From NCBI RefSeq assembly GCF_001660815.1, contig NZ_LYMI01000006.1, positions 46,417 through 110,416 on the forward strand: a stretch of 64,000 nt of DNA, read 5' to 3'. Below, piece by piece: positions 45,181 through 53,027 of the stretch. A program made the translations under genes and the position numbers. The notes under the pieces were generated by a model, which worked only from the letters and a program-made list of their open reading frames with translations, made no database searches and was not told where the DNA came from. Origin of the DNA: Xanthomonas nasturtii. GTDB taxonomy: Bacteria > Pseudomonadota > Gammaproteobacteria > Xanthomonadales > Xanthomonadaceae. The first letter of the stretch is position 1; every line of letters starts with the position of its first letter.

Positions 45181-46719
45181 TCAAGCTGCCTTGCAGGTGA
45201 AATTTGTTTTGAATTCGCTTTTTACGCCATCAGCATCTTCTAGTGTTACCAAGATATCAACGATCTGAGTCTTGGTATCTGTGGGGCCATTGCACCACCA
45301 TGTGGTGTTGAATGGAGTTGTCTGCTCTTGTTCATAGACGAAAATATCGTCCGGACAACCCCACCCAGCAGGGCAGTTGGTGACTTTTCGAGTCCGCTTA
45401 ACAGGAAACTGCGGGTTTCCAACAAAAGTAATGGGAACATTGATCTTCGGCCCATTCAAATTTGCGACCGCTTTGGGGACAGATGTGATTTTCTGAGGGA
45501 CGCAAGTTTTACCGTCTCTGTTGACTCTGTAGCCCTTCTCAATTCCCTTCATTGCTGCTTCTTGGAACGCAGTGTCTCTAAAGGCTGCGGCATCTTGTGG
45601 GTTTGAATGAAAGCCAACTTCAATTATATTTGCTGGGACCTCAACAGCTTCTCTGTTCTCTCCGTAGTTTCCTGCTGTTGGAGTGTTTACTCGCCAGGTT
45701 TCGTACCCCGGGGTAGCGTTGATTATTTCTTTCATTGAGCAGGATATCGCTGCTGCCAGCTCTTGACTCGGTGTGCTGCCTGTTTGGTAGAGAATTCTGG
45801 TGCCTCTCACTGTTGTGTCATCTGCTGCATCAGTGTGCAAACTTATAATTGCTTTTGCATTGAGATGGCGGGCATATTTTGGCCGAGAAAGAATATCTTT
45901 ATCCTTTTCTGTGGTCACAGAGGCACTATTCCAGATGTCTGTTTCTGTCGGTAAAATTCGCGCCAAGTGGTATTTGGCAGCAAGCTGCCACCATGGAAGT
46001 TTTGTCTGCCCCTCAATGGTTGAGGATGTGGATCGAGGAAATGTTATCGTTTCGTCAGATCTTGTACGAAGAAATTCCGCGAGTTTCGATGCTAGCGTTG
46101 GATTGTCGACATCCTCATGCCACCCGTTCATTGCTGGTCGCTGCCATCCCCAACCACCGGTTACCTTAGTTCGCCCATGTCCTGCAGAAACAACTACTGG
46201 GCTGTCCGCATCAGCAGAAGGATTCACAGTTGTTTTGTTTCTAAGGTGTTTAGGTTTCCATTCGGTGGGGGCGAATAATTTGTCCCCTGGCACTCCGCCG
46301 AATGTGAAGGTAGTCCCTTCGACAACAAACGAGTCGCTCAAGAGTTGGTACGCCACCACTTCGAGTTGGTGGAGTTGTTCTTCCACGTCTCCAGAGATGT
46401 ATTTGTCGCCTTTCGGAATGAAGTCGCGGCCCATCTCGATCATCACGGTTGACGTCTGGCTATCAAGCCGGACAGTAATCGGCTGTACTTTCTGTCCTGG
46501 GAGCCTTTTTTGCTTGTTGACGACTTGCTGAAGTTCAGCCGTCAGCATCTTACTGAGGTCTGCCTTCTGCTGAATGGTCAGGCTTGCAATGCTAGGGGGG
46601 GCAGGGCTTGCCAGCACCGGTGAGCCAATAGTCAGTGCTGCTGAGATTGCGACAGCTGCACACGCGTAGCGAAGTTCGGGGAGCACCCTTACTGACTTGC
46701 CATGAAAGAAACGCTTCAT
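45181..46719 (-). CDS. Secreted N-acetylmuramoyl-L-alanine amidase (prophage moron)
   Basis: A 512-residue intact amidase. The signal peptide is about residues 1-38 (ACAAVAISAALTIGSPVLAS). An uncharacterised domain (about 40-150, containing KRLPGQ) precedes Amidase_3: SPVVVSAGHGRTKV supplies the first zinc His, KAIISLHTDAADD the next, and ANIIEVGFHSNPQD the catalytic Glu. A C-terminal beta-rich domain with conserved Cys follows (FVGNPQFPVKR, CPAGWGC). Family amidases cut the bond between muramic acid and L-Ala in the periplasm. It sits between S and J, where P2 has V and W, with its own 180-bp upstream region, so it is probably expressed separately. Confidence 0.85.
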   Translation of the reverse strand: MKRFFHGKSVRVLPELRYACAAVAISAALTIGSPVLASPAPPSIASLTIQQKADLSKMLTAELQQVVNKQKRLPGQKVQPITVRLDSQTSTVMIEMGRDFIPKGDKYISGDVEEQLHQLEVVAYQLLSDSFVVEGTTFTFGGVPGDKLFAPTEWKPKHLRNKTTVNPSADADSPVVVSAGHGRTKVTGGWGWQRPAMNGWHEDVDNPTLASKLAEFLRTRSDETITFPRSTSSTIEGQTKLPWWQLAAKYHLARILPTETDIWNSASVTTEKDKDILSRPKYARHLNAKAIISLHTDAADDTTVRGTRILYQTGSTPSQELAAAISCSMKEIINATPGYETWRVNTPTAGNYGENREAVEVPANIIEVGFHSNPQDAAAFRDTAFQEAAMKGIEKGYRVNRDGKTCVPQKITSVPKAVANLNGPKINVPITFVGNPQFPVKRTRKVTNCPAGWGCPDDIFVYEQEQTTPFNTTWWCNGPTDTKTQIVDILVTLEDADGVKSEFKTNFTCKAA

Positions 46720-46900
46720 AAATCACTCCATGATTTCGGGGGATGGGAAAGCCCCGGGTCGCTGCAGCATTCCGTTGCTTCCCCAAGGTCAACGTACCCG
46801 CATTCCAATCCCGCGTCAAAAACCCGACGCTTCTAATGTGCGTATGGTCATCTTTGCTCGCGTAACTCGCTCGGACTGTCATGCTTCTGACTTGGCTGCT

Positions 46901-47350
46901 TCACTCACCTAAGTGATTCAGGAGTTGATCGCGTACGATTTGCCGATCTTCAGCGGAAAGGCCGAGCAGGACGCGTTTCTCATAACGTGCCCTTGGACCA
47001 CCAGGCCTCACTTGCTCGGTCAGACCCTCTTGATGCGTGCGCGCAATGCGCGACACACGACCCACAAACCCTACGCTCACAGCGTTAGGACTGGCGCTGA
47101 CCTTGAAATACTTTGCTTGCCGCAGCTTGGCAAACATCTTCGCGCGTTTGACGCGTCCAGACTTCTGCCGCAACTGCTGCTTGCGCGGTGCGTAAGGCGA
47201 GCCATCGGGCGCCTGCTGCTTGCCGATGCGCTGGCTCTGCGAGCGCCTAAGCTCGGTGCCGATCTTGCTCGCCAACGTGCGGCGTTCGCCCGGCTGAAGG
47301 CGCGCCAGCAGCGGCGCTGCCCAGCTCTCCAGCGCGGTCAGCTCATCCAT
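46901..47350 (-). CDS. S: Tail completion protein S
   Basis: A 149-residue P2 gpS homologue. LASKIGTELRRSQSQRIGKQ and QAPDGSPYAPRKQQLRQKSG, then KMFAKLRQAKYFKVSASPNA and FVGRVSRIARTHQEGL are family blocks. It overlaps R by 13 bp. Confidence 0.92.
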   Translation of the reverse strand: MDELTALESWAAPLLARLQPGERRTLASKIGTELRRSQSQRIGKQQAPDGSPYAPRKQQLRQKSGRVKRAKMFAKLRQAKYFKVSASPNAVSVGFVGRVSRIARTHQEGLTEQVRPGGPRARYEKRVLLGLSAEDRQIVRDQLLNHLGE

Positions 47351-47754
47351 GGATCGATCACGGGTTCGGGCGCATGGACTATGTCGTAGCCGCCGCCGTC
47401 CTTCGCGGTGACCACGACACGCTCGGTCAGCGGCAACTTGATCGATAGATCCACGGCATCGTTGGCGAGGATGTCGGCTTCGAAGGCAATCTCGCCACGG
47501 CGCGCCGGGTTGGACAGCAACTCGGATTGATTGACCTGTACCCATTCCAGCAGCGGCAGCATCACGCTGTCGGGGTGGCCGGCGTAGTCGGTCAGGATCA
47601 GGTTGAGCGTGTACTGGTACTCGAACGACAGCCCGGGCTGGAACGTGCTGACCAGGCTGCCGGCGTCGATGAACACCAGCAGCCGGTCGGCATCACGTGC
47701 CAGGTCCGGCAGTACGGCCACGAGATGCGCGCGCAGGCTGGCAGGCTTGATCAC
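47338..47754 (-). CDS. R: Tail completion protein R
   Basis: A 138-residue P2 gpR homologue (MIKPASLRAHLVAVLPDLAR...RLLVFIDAGSLVSTFQPGLS, YTLNLILTDYAGHPDSVMLP). Finishes tail assembly with S. Its ATG overlaps the Rz-like stop (ATGA). Confidence 0.92.
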   Translation of the reverse strand: MIKPASLRAHLVAVLPDLARDADRLLVFIDAGSLVSTFQPGLSFEYQYTLNLILTDYAGHPDSVMLPLLEWVQVNQSELLSNPARRGEIAFEADILANDAVDLSIKLPLTERVVVTAKDGGGYDIVHAPEPVIDPWMS

Positions 47755-48239
47755 GGCGCCGGCTCCGGTGCGTGCAGGTCAATCCAGTCCTGCAGCGCGC
47801 TCAGCTGCGCGGCGGTGGCATGGCAGCTGGTGTAGTTGTCGGAGACGGTACCGGCAATGCCAGAGAGCGTAATGCCGGCGGCCGGCGCATCAGGATCTCC
47901 GGCGGGCGGCCCGGCAGGGTGGCCCGTGGCGGCGGCGTCATGCAGCCGCACAAAGCCAGCAGGGATAGCGCAAGCAGCATCGGCTTTCTGGGTGACATAG
48001 ATCGGGATCTCGCGGGTGATGGTGGCGCCGGTTTCGCGCACGATCTGCACGCGGTCGACGTACTGCGTCACGACGGTGGTGGAGCCTTTGGCGCTGTCGC
48101 GTTCCGCCTCGGCCCGGCGCTTGGCCTGCAGCGCGGCATCGCGGTCTGCCTGCGCGGCGCTGACGCGCCGCTCCTGCCACACGCAGCCACCGACGAGCAC
48201 CGCAATCAGCGCCAGCAAGATGATCAGGCGCGTGACCAT
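47751..48239 (-). CDS. i-spanin (Rz/LysB-like)
   Basis: A 162-residue protein with an N-terminal inner-membrane helix (MVTRLIILLALIAVLVGGCV) and a long coiled coil (RRVSAAQADRDAALQAKRRA, EAERDSAKG). It lies directly after the endolysin and contains the Rz1 gene nested in another frame, the classic two-component spanin layout that fuses inner and outer membranes at lysis. Confidence 0.85.
   Translation of the reverse strand: MVTRLIILLALIAVLVGGCVWQERRVSAAQADRDAALQAKRRAEAERDSAKGSTTVVTQYVDRVQIVRETGATITREIPIYVTQKADAACAIPAGFVRLHDAAATGHPAGPPAGDPDAPAAGITLSGIAGTVSDNYTSCHATAAQLSALQDWIDLHAPEPAP
47801..47998 (-). CDS. o-spanin (Rz1/LysC-like), nested in the i-spanin gene
   Basis: A 65-residue lipoprotein read in a different frame within the Rz-like gene. 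The start MSPRKPMLLALSLLALCGCM carries a lipobox ending LCGC (acylated Cys at residue 19), followed by a Pro-rich region (TPPPRATLPGRPPE). Size and composition match Rz1 outer-membrane lipoproteins. Confidence 0.8.
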   Translation of the reverse strand: MSPRKPMLLALSLLALCGCMTPPPRATLPGRPPEILMRRPPALRSLALPVPSPTTTPAAMPPPRS

Positions 48240-48877
48240 CAGCTCACGCCCAGCATCTGCAGGGCGCGCTGCGTGCGCGTGACGCGATCGCTGTGGCCTT
48301 CGGGCAAGCGCTTGGCGCGCACGTTGCCCAGGTTGATCTTGCGGCCCAGGCCCAGCACATCGCCGGCATCGGCCAGGACATTCAGCCCGTTGTCTTGCCA
48401 GTAAGCCGCCGCACCCAGTGCGCTTGGCTCGATCTGCAGCAGCAGGTCGGGCTGCTCTTCGACCGGCAAGCCGATCAGCACACCGATACGGCGGTAGTTG
48501 CCCCGGAAGGTGTGTTGCATCGGACCACGGCCCCGGTGGCGATAGCCATCGCCGCTGGCTTCGTTGCCGTTGCCCAGGCGGTCGGCGTAGACGAAGTTGG
48601 CCAGGCCCACCGGATTGCGCAGGAACTTGGGTGCCTGTGCCGGCGTGATGCGTGCGCCGAACACTTCCAACAGCCGTGCGCTGGTGGTGTAGGTCAGCCC
48701 TTCTTCCATGCGCGACAGGCTCAGGCTTTCGTGGCCGACCTGGCCGAGCCAATGCGCGGCGCGACGCTTGGTGGTGATGCCGAAGCGGTTGGCGGCGGCG
48801 AGCAGTGGGCCGTGCCAGCGCTGTGCGCGTTGGGCCGAGCACTGCATGATTGAGGCGAGCTGGGTATCGGTGAACAT
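48239..48877 (-). CDS. Endolysin, glycoside hydrolase 19 family
   Basis: A 212-residue lysozyme-type enzyme of the GH19 fold: HWLGQVGHESLSLSRMEEGL with a catalytic Glu, a second acidic site in MEEGLTYTTSA, then YRHRGRGPMQHTFRGNYRRI and EPSALGAAAYWQDNGLNVLA. No signal peptide, so the two upstream holin-like genes would release it. The stop overlaps the i-spanin start (TGATG). Confidence 0.9.
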   Translation of the reverse strand: MFTDTQLASIMQCSAQRAQRWHGPLLAAANRFGITTKRRAAHWLGQVGHESLSLSRMEEGLTYTTSARLLEVFGARITPAQAPKFLRNPVGLANFVYADRLGNGNEASGDGYRHRGRGPMQHTFRGNYRRIGVLIGLPVEEQPDLLLQIEPSALGAAAYWQDNGLNVLADAGDVLGLGRKINLGNVRAKRLPEGHSDRVTRTQRALQMLGVS

Positions 48878-49152
48878 CAATCGACCTTCAGGATGCGCGC
48901 CACATTGCCCTGGGCGCGGTAGGTGAGCACCGCCAGCACGAGCAACGTGCCCAGGTGCCAGAGACTGACTTGCGAGCCGGCGCCGGCCAGCAGGATGTGC
49001 AGCGCCTGGCCGCCGGTGCTGGCGATCAGCAGCCACGCGCACCAGCCCGCGCCGCGTCGATGTCGCGCATCGACGGGCCGGTGGTAGGTAAGCAGGCGGA
49101 CGCAGATGGCGAGCGAGGCCATCAACGTCAGGACGGTGACCAGGCTATGCAC
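48877..49152 (-). CDS. Holin-like membrane protein
   Basis: About 91 residues from a GTG at 49152 (VHSLVTVLTLMASLAICVRL), with three hydrophobic stretches and a short RHRR positive loop, typical of class I/II phage holins. A GTG five codons upstream (49167) is an alternative. Stop and endolysin start touch. It may act as holin or antiholin to the neighbour. Confidence 0.72.
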   Translation of the reverse strand: MHSLVTVLTLMASLAICVRLLTYHRPVDARHRRGAGWCAWLLIASTGGQALHILLAGAGSQVSLWHLGTLLVLAVLTYRAQGNVARILKVD

Positions 49153-49501
49153 TGGGCGGACCTCCACGACGTAGGAAGGAAAAGTCGAAGGACTTGCTCT
49201 TTTCGATCAAGCCCAGCGTGACGGTGATGGCGCACGCCGCGCTGGCGAAGGCGGCCACGCCACTGGACTTGATCGGCAACCAGCGCAGGATTTCCGGCGC
49301 CAGCTGGTAGCCGGCGATCACGCTCACCGGGAAATAGATCAGCCGCGCCAGCAGCGGTTGCTTGGCGGCGGACACCACGAACAGCGCGCCGCCGGCGAAG
49401 GCGCCGATCAGGGCATCGCCATCGATGCCAGGCAGCACGGAGGCAAGGCCCACACCGGTGGCGATCAAAAAGCCGCTCGATACGGAGGTGGGTTCGGTCA
49501 T
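49145..49501 (-). CDS. Holin-like membrane protein
   Basis: A 118-residue protein (MTEPTSVSSGFLIATGVGLA) with at least three transmembrane segments: an N-terminal one and two around residues 52-100, including FASAACAITVTLGLIEKSKS. It is the P2 Y position between X and the endolysin. Overlaps the other holin-like gene by 8 bp. Confidence 0.78.
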   Translation of the reverse strand: MTEPTSVSSGFLIATGVGLASVLPGIDGDALIGAFAGGALFVVSAAKQPLLARLIYFPVSVIAGYQLAPEILRWLPIKSSGVAAFASAACAITVTLGLIEKSKSFDFSFLRRGGPPSA

Positions 49502-49505
49502 CAGA

Positions 49506-49715
49506 TCAGTCCCATAGCTGCACAAGCGGCGTCATTGCCGCTGTGGTGGTGGTTACCTCGGGCAACTCCACCGGCGTGCCATGCGGCAGCACGGCGCCCA
49601 GCTCGGCCAGGCCGGGATTGAGGAGATAGGTGCGCTCGACCAGGCCGGCCGTGCTGCCCAGGTGGCGCCAGCACAGCAGGTCGACGGTGTCGCCTTGCAT
49701 GGTATGCACGCGCAT
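49506..49715 (-). CDS. X: Tail protein X
   Basis: A 69-residue P2 gpX homologue with a LysM-like fold: MQGDTVDLLCWRHLGSTAGL, VERTYLLNPGLAELG and LPHGTPVELPEV. Highly typical; overlaps L by one base (TGATG). Confidence 0.93.
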   Translation of the reverse strand: MRVHTMQGDTVDLLCWRHLGSTAGLVERTYLLNPGLAELGAVLPHGTPVELPEVTTTTAAMTPLVQLWD

Positions 49716-50182
49716 CAGATGAGTTCCACCGTGCTGCGCGGTTTGTCCTGTAGATCGCGCACGGCCCAGCGCTGGTCGCGGCGCAACTCGGTAATGCTGG
49801 GCGACAAGTCGTCAGCGCGCTGGTTGGCGCTGTCGGTGGCATCGAAGCTGCGGTAGCGCTCTGCCACCTCGACGGCGGTGGCGCACGCCACCGCACGCAG
49901 ATACAGCTGCACGCGCCGCGAGACGCCATCGACGGTAGTGCTGGGCACGTCAGTCAGCGCCGCGTAGCCAGCCGCCTGTTGCGTCTGCGACCAGGTCTGC
50001 AGCTCATCGTTGACCGCCAATATGGCGGCGACGATGGCGTGGCGCAGACGCGCATCGGTCACGGTGCCATCCAAGCGCATGCTCGCCCGCACATCGGCCG
50101 GTACGATCGCCGGCCAAAACGGCGCATTGGCGATCGCATCAGGCGTGGCGCTGGTGGTGCCGGTGGCAGTGAATCCGCTCAT
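49715..50182 (-). CDS. L: Head completion protein L
   Basis: A 155-residue P2 gpL homologue: FWPAIVPADVRASMRLDGTV, then ARLRHAIVAAILAVNDELQT and YLRAVACATAVEVAERYRSF. Starts at MSGFTATGTTSA (50182); the open frame upstream is not conserved. Confidence 0.92.
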   Translation of the reverse strand: MSGFTATGTTSATPDAIANAPFWPAIVPADVRASMRLDGTVTDARLRHAIVAAILAVNDELQTWSQTQQAAGYAALTDVPSTTVDGVSRRVQLYLRAVACATAVEVAERYRSFDATDSANQRADDLSPSITELRRDQRWAVRDLQDKPRSTVELI

Positions 50183-50280
50183 GGATGGCTCGGAAGAGAT
50201 CGCCGGTGGTCGGGGCGTCACCGCAGCGAAGAAGTGCTGTGGATTGGCCCCGAGCCGGCGAGGGTTGCGGGGACGCTCGG

Positions 50281-51000
50281 TTATGCGCTGGTGCCCGCAG
50301 GCTCAGCGCTGAACTTTTTCAAGAGGCGCTCGGCGCGCTCCAGATCCTTCTTGCCGCCGCAGCTGCCGTGCAGCGCGATGGCGCGCTGCAGGTCGGCCAC
50401 TGCGGCGGCCACGATGGGCCGCGCCTGGTCGGCGGGCGTCTCGTCGGTGATGCCAGCCAGCGATGCGCGTGCCAGCGCCAGGTGCAGCTTGGCGCGCACC
50501 TCATCGGGCATGTCCTGCTCAGCGGTCAGCGTGGCGGTGTCGGCCAGCACGGCCGCATCGAAGGCCTGGCCGGTCTTCTGCGCCGACAAGGCCGCCTCGG
50601 CGATCTCTTCGGCCAGCACGCAACCCACCGTGCGGGAGAAGCGGTCGGGCATCTGCAGGTTGTGCTTGAGCACATAGGCGCCCAGGTCCAGCGCGCCGGC
50701 ATAGTCGCCGGCATCAATGCGCCACACCATGCACGTCATGACGACCTCGTCCTGCGCGCCCTGACCACCGGCAAGCACGCCGGCCAGATACGGCACGTAG
50801 GTCGGCAGCAGCTGCACCTTGAGCGCAGCCTTGCCTTGGGTGGACTGGATCTGCTTCAGCCGCAGGCGATCGCTTTGCAGCTGCGCCATATGCTGCTCGT
50901 AGGCCGTTGCACCGGCCATCAGCTGGTGCGGGGCGCGCTGGGCCGCTTCCAGCTCGGCGAGCACGCGGCTGTGGTGACGTTTGGCGGGACTGTCGGCCAT
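50281..51000 (-). CDS. M: Small terminase subunit M
   Basis: A 239-residue P2 gpM homologue, the endonuclease-type small terminase. KRHHSRVLAELEAAQRAPHQ and VYVLKHN-like LGAYVLKHNLQMPDRFSRTV are typical, plus RPIVAAAVADLQRAIALHG. Cuts cos with P. Three bases separate it from N. Confidence 0.92.
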   Translation of the reverse strand: MADSPAKRHHSRVLAELEAAQRAPHQLMAGATAYEQHMAQLQSDRLRLKQIQSTQGKAALKVQLLPTYVPYLAGVLAGGQGAQDEVVMTCMVWRIDAGDYAGALDLGAYVLKHNLQMPDRFSRTVGCVLAEEIAEAALSAQKTGQAFDAAVLADTATLTAEQDMPDEVRAKLHLALARASLAGITDETPADQARPIVAAAVADLQRAIALHGSCGGKKDLERAERLLKKFSAEPAGTSA

Positions 51001-51003
51001 GGC

Positions 51004-52017
51004 TTAGGCCTCGATCTCGATGTGCTCGACCACGCAGCCCAGGCCGTAGTCTTCGACCACGTACGCATCGTTGGAGGACTCGTAGTTCTCGATGCGATCG
51101 CGCGCGGGCACTTCCTGGATGTAACGGCGACGGCCGCCGGTCTGGTAGTAGATCGACAGGTTCGCCAGCGAGGTGACCATCAACGCGCCGTCCGGCAGGT
51201 ACGGCACCTCGGCCACCTGCAGGCCGCCGACGCGGCGCTGGCTCAAGATCAAGTCGGTGGCGATCTTCTCGCTCGCCGGCTGGTCCTTGTTGACCATCGG
51301 GAAATACTTGTCGTGCATGAGGTCGCGGCCGAGCACCACCACCAGGCTCGGATCCTTGCGGTGCCATGGGTCCAGCAGGTTGCTCACCACGTCGTACACC
51401 AACGCATCGAGGTTGCCGTAATCGGCACCGGCGCCGCCGATAACGACCTTGCCTGCCGCTTTGCCGCTCGCCAGTACGCGCTGAGCGGCGTTGGTGCGGT
51501 ACTGCTGCAGCCAACCGATGTTGACGTCTTGCAGCAGCGGGAACGCAGCGCGGTCGGTGTCAGCAGCGGCATGCGTGCCGTTAAAGCCGATCTGCAGACG
51601 GTCCAGTGCCTGACGCTTGACGATGGCATCGCGCAGGCGCGCCTGGAAGTCGGGGAACTTGGCCCAGGTATCGAGCAGCGCATACGGGATGGCGGTGTCG
51701 AAGTCGGTCTTCTTGGCGACGTATTCGTTCTTGTCGAGCGCGGCGACATTGCGCGGGATGCGGGTCTTGCCGGCGCCGGTGTCGGTTCGGCTGGCGATGC
51801 TGCCGGTGACGCCGATGCCCACCTTCTGGCCGGACAATTCGTCTACCGGGATGATGTTGATCTTGGACAGGAACTCGCTCGATTCCTGCATGCGCGTTTC
51901 CAGCTTCTGCTGCACGGTCGGATCGACAGCGAAGGAATGGAAGGCAGAGGCGATGCCGTTGAGCTTAGCGATCTGATCGGCGAACTGGTTGAACTGCAGG
52001 CGGGTGGCGTTTTGCAT
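51004..52017 (-). CDS. N: Major capsid protein N
   Basis: A 337-residue HK97-fold capsid protein of the P2 N family. TRLQFNQFADQIAKLNGIAS and FAVDPTVQQKLETRMQESSE at the N-terminus, FLSKINIIPVDELSGQKVGI and VVLGRDLMHDKYFPMVNKDQ further on. Probably processed with O during maturation. Confidence 0.95.
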   Translation of the reverse strand: MQNATRLQFNQFADQIAKLNGIASAFHSFAVDPTVQQKLETRMQESSEFLSKINIIPVDELSGQKVGIGVTGSIASRTDTGAGKTRIPRNVAALDKNEYVAKKTDFDTAIPYALLDTWAKFPDFQARLRDAIVKRQALDRLQIGFNGTHAAADTDRAAFPLLQDVNIGWLQQYRTNAAQRVLASGKAAGKVVIGGAGADYGNLDALVYDVVSNLLDPWHRKDPSLVVVLGRDLMHDKYFPMVNKDQPASEKIATDLILSQRRVGGLQVAEVPYLPDGALMVTSLANLSIYYQTGGRRRYIQEVPARDRIENYESSNDAYVVEDYGLGCVVEHIEIEA

Positions 52018-52063
52018 GGTGGCTCCGAAAGGTGTGGCGCTGCGGCGTGTGTGTGGTGTGGGA

Positions 52064-52906
52064 TCAGCAGTCGGTCAGCACGGCCGCGCCGCCGCCGGTG
52101 ACCACCGGGCGTGCGGGCTGAGCCGGATCGGGCTGCTGTGAGAGCGAGGCGCGCAGCTGCGCCAGATCGTTTGCCAGCTGTTCGTGCTGGGACTTCTGCT
52201 CGGCGTGTTCGGACTGTAGGCGGTTGAAGCGTTCGTCCTGGCCGCGCACGTGCTCGGCGATCTGTTCGATGCCTTCGCCCAGGTCTGCGAACTGCTCGGC
52301 GGTGATGGCGGTGGCGTCTTCGCTCTTGAGCGCGGTGCGGATCCGGCTCAACAGACTGGCGACCGGCCCTTCGCTGACTTCGCTGAATTCCAGCGCGGTC
52401 TCCTCGGCGACGGTGAACAGGTTGCCGGGCGATTGCTTGCGATCGGCCAGCGGGTTGGCATCCGGGTTCTGGCTGGCGAAGCTGAGCATGGAGGTGCCCA
52501 GGCTGGCCGGCGAATCAGTGACCGCCAGGCCAACCAGATACGCCTTGCCGGTGTTGGCGAACTTCTCTTGCACCTCGATGCTGGTGTAGAGCTTCTGCTT
52601 GGACTTGTTGATGGTGATCAGGTCGGCGGTCGGCTCGATCTGTGCGAACAGCGCCAGACGCTTGGTGCCGTCGATCTCGACCTCTTCCGCCTTGACCGCA
52701 GTGACATCGCCATACGCGCGGAACGGCGAGTCCGGCAGCAGGCTGCGCATGTGCTCGATCCAGATGCGGGCGTTGTAGGTCTCGCGGTTGTAGGTGGTGG
52801 CCATGTCGTCGATCCAGCTGCGCTGAATCGTGCGGCCATCGGTGGTGGCGCCTTCGACGGCCACGCGGAACCAGTTGGAACGGAATTTCTTGGCCTTGCC
52901 CGACAT
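52064..52906 (-). CDS. O: Scaffold/protease protein O
   Basis: A 280-residue P2 gpO homologue: KKFRSNWFRVAVEGATTDGR, ARIWIEHMRSLLPDSPFRAY and an internal serine-protease region with GLAVTDSPASLGTSMLSFAS (Ser nucleophile), then a helical scaffold C-terminus rich in Gln/Glu. First gene of the leftward head operon, divergent from P. Confidence 0.93.
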   Translation of the reverse strand: MSGKAKKFRSNWFRVAVEGATTDGRTIQRSWIDDMATTYNRETYNARIWIEHMRSLLPDSPFRAYGDVTAVKAEEVEIDGTKRLALFAQIEPTADLITINKSKQKLYTSIEVQEKFANTGKAYLVGLAVTDSPASLGTSMLSFASQNPDANPLADRKQSPGNLFTVAEETALEFSEVSEGPVASLLSRIRTALKSEDATAITAEQFADLGEGIEQIAEHVRGQDERFNRLQSEHAEQKSQHEQLANDLAQLRASLSQQPDPAQPARPVVTGGGAAVLTDC

Positions 52907-52936
52907 GGGTGTCCTCTGCGCTGGATGCGTTTGCGA

Positions 52937-52949
52937 TGACCTATGGTCA
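52937..52949. promoter_or_regulatory. Palindrome between the divergent O and P operons
   Basis: TGACCTATGGTCA, two 5-bp inverted halves around TAT, lies in the 121-bp gap between divergent head genes O and P. It is a candidate site for the Ogr-type activator or another phage regulator; no second copy was confirmed. Confidence 0.35.
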
Positions 52950-53027
52950 AACGCGACGCACAACGCAGCAACGCAATCACCCTGTAAACCAGGCGATTAC
53001 GCGTCGTTCAACTGTCGGGATTAAGAG

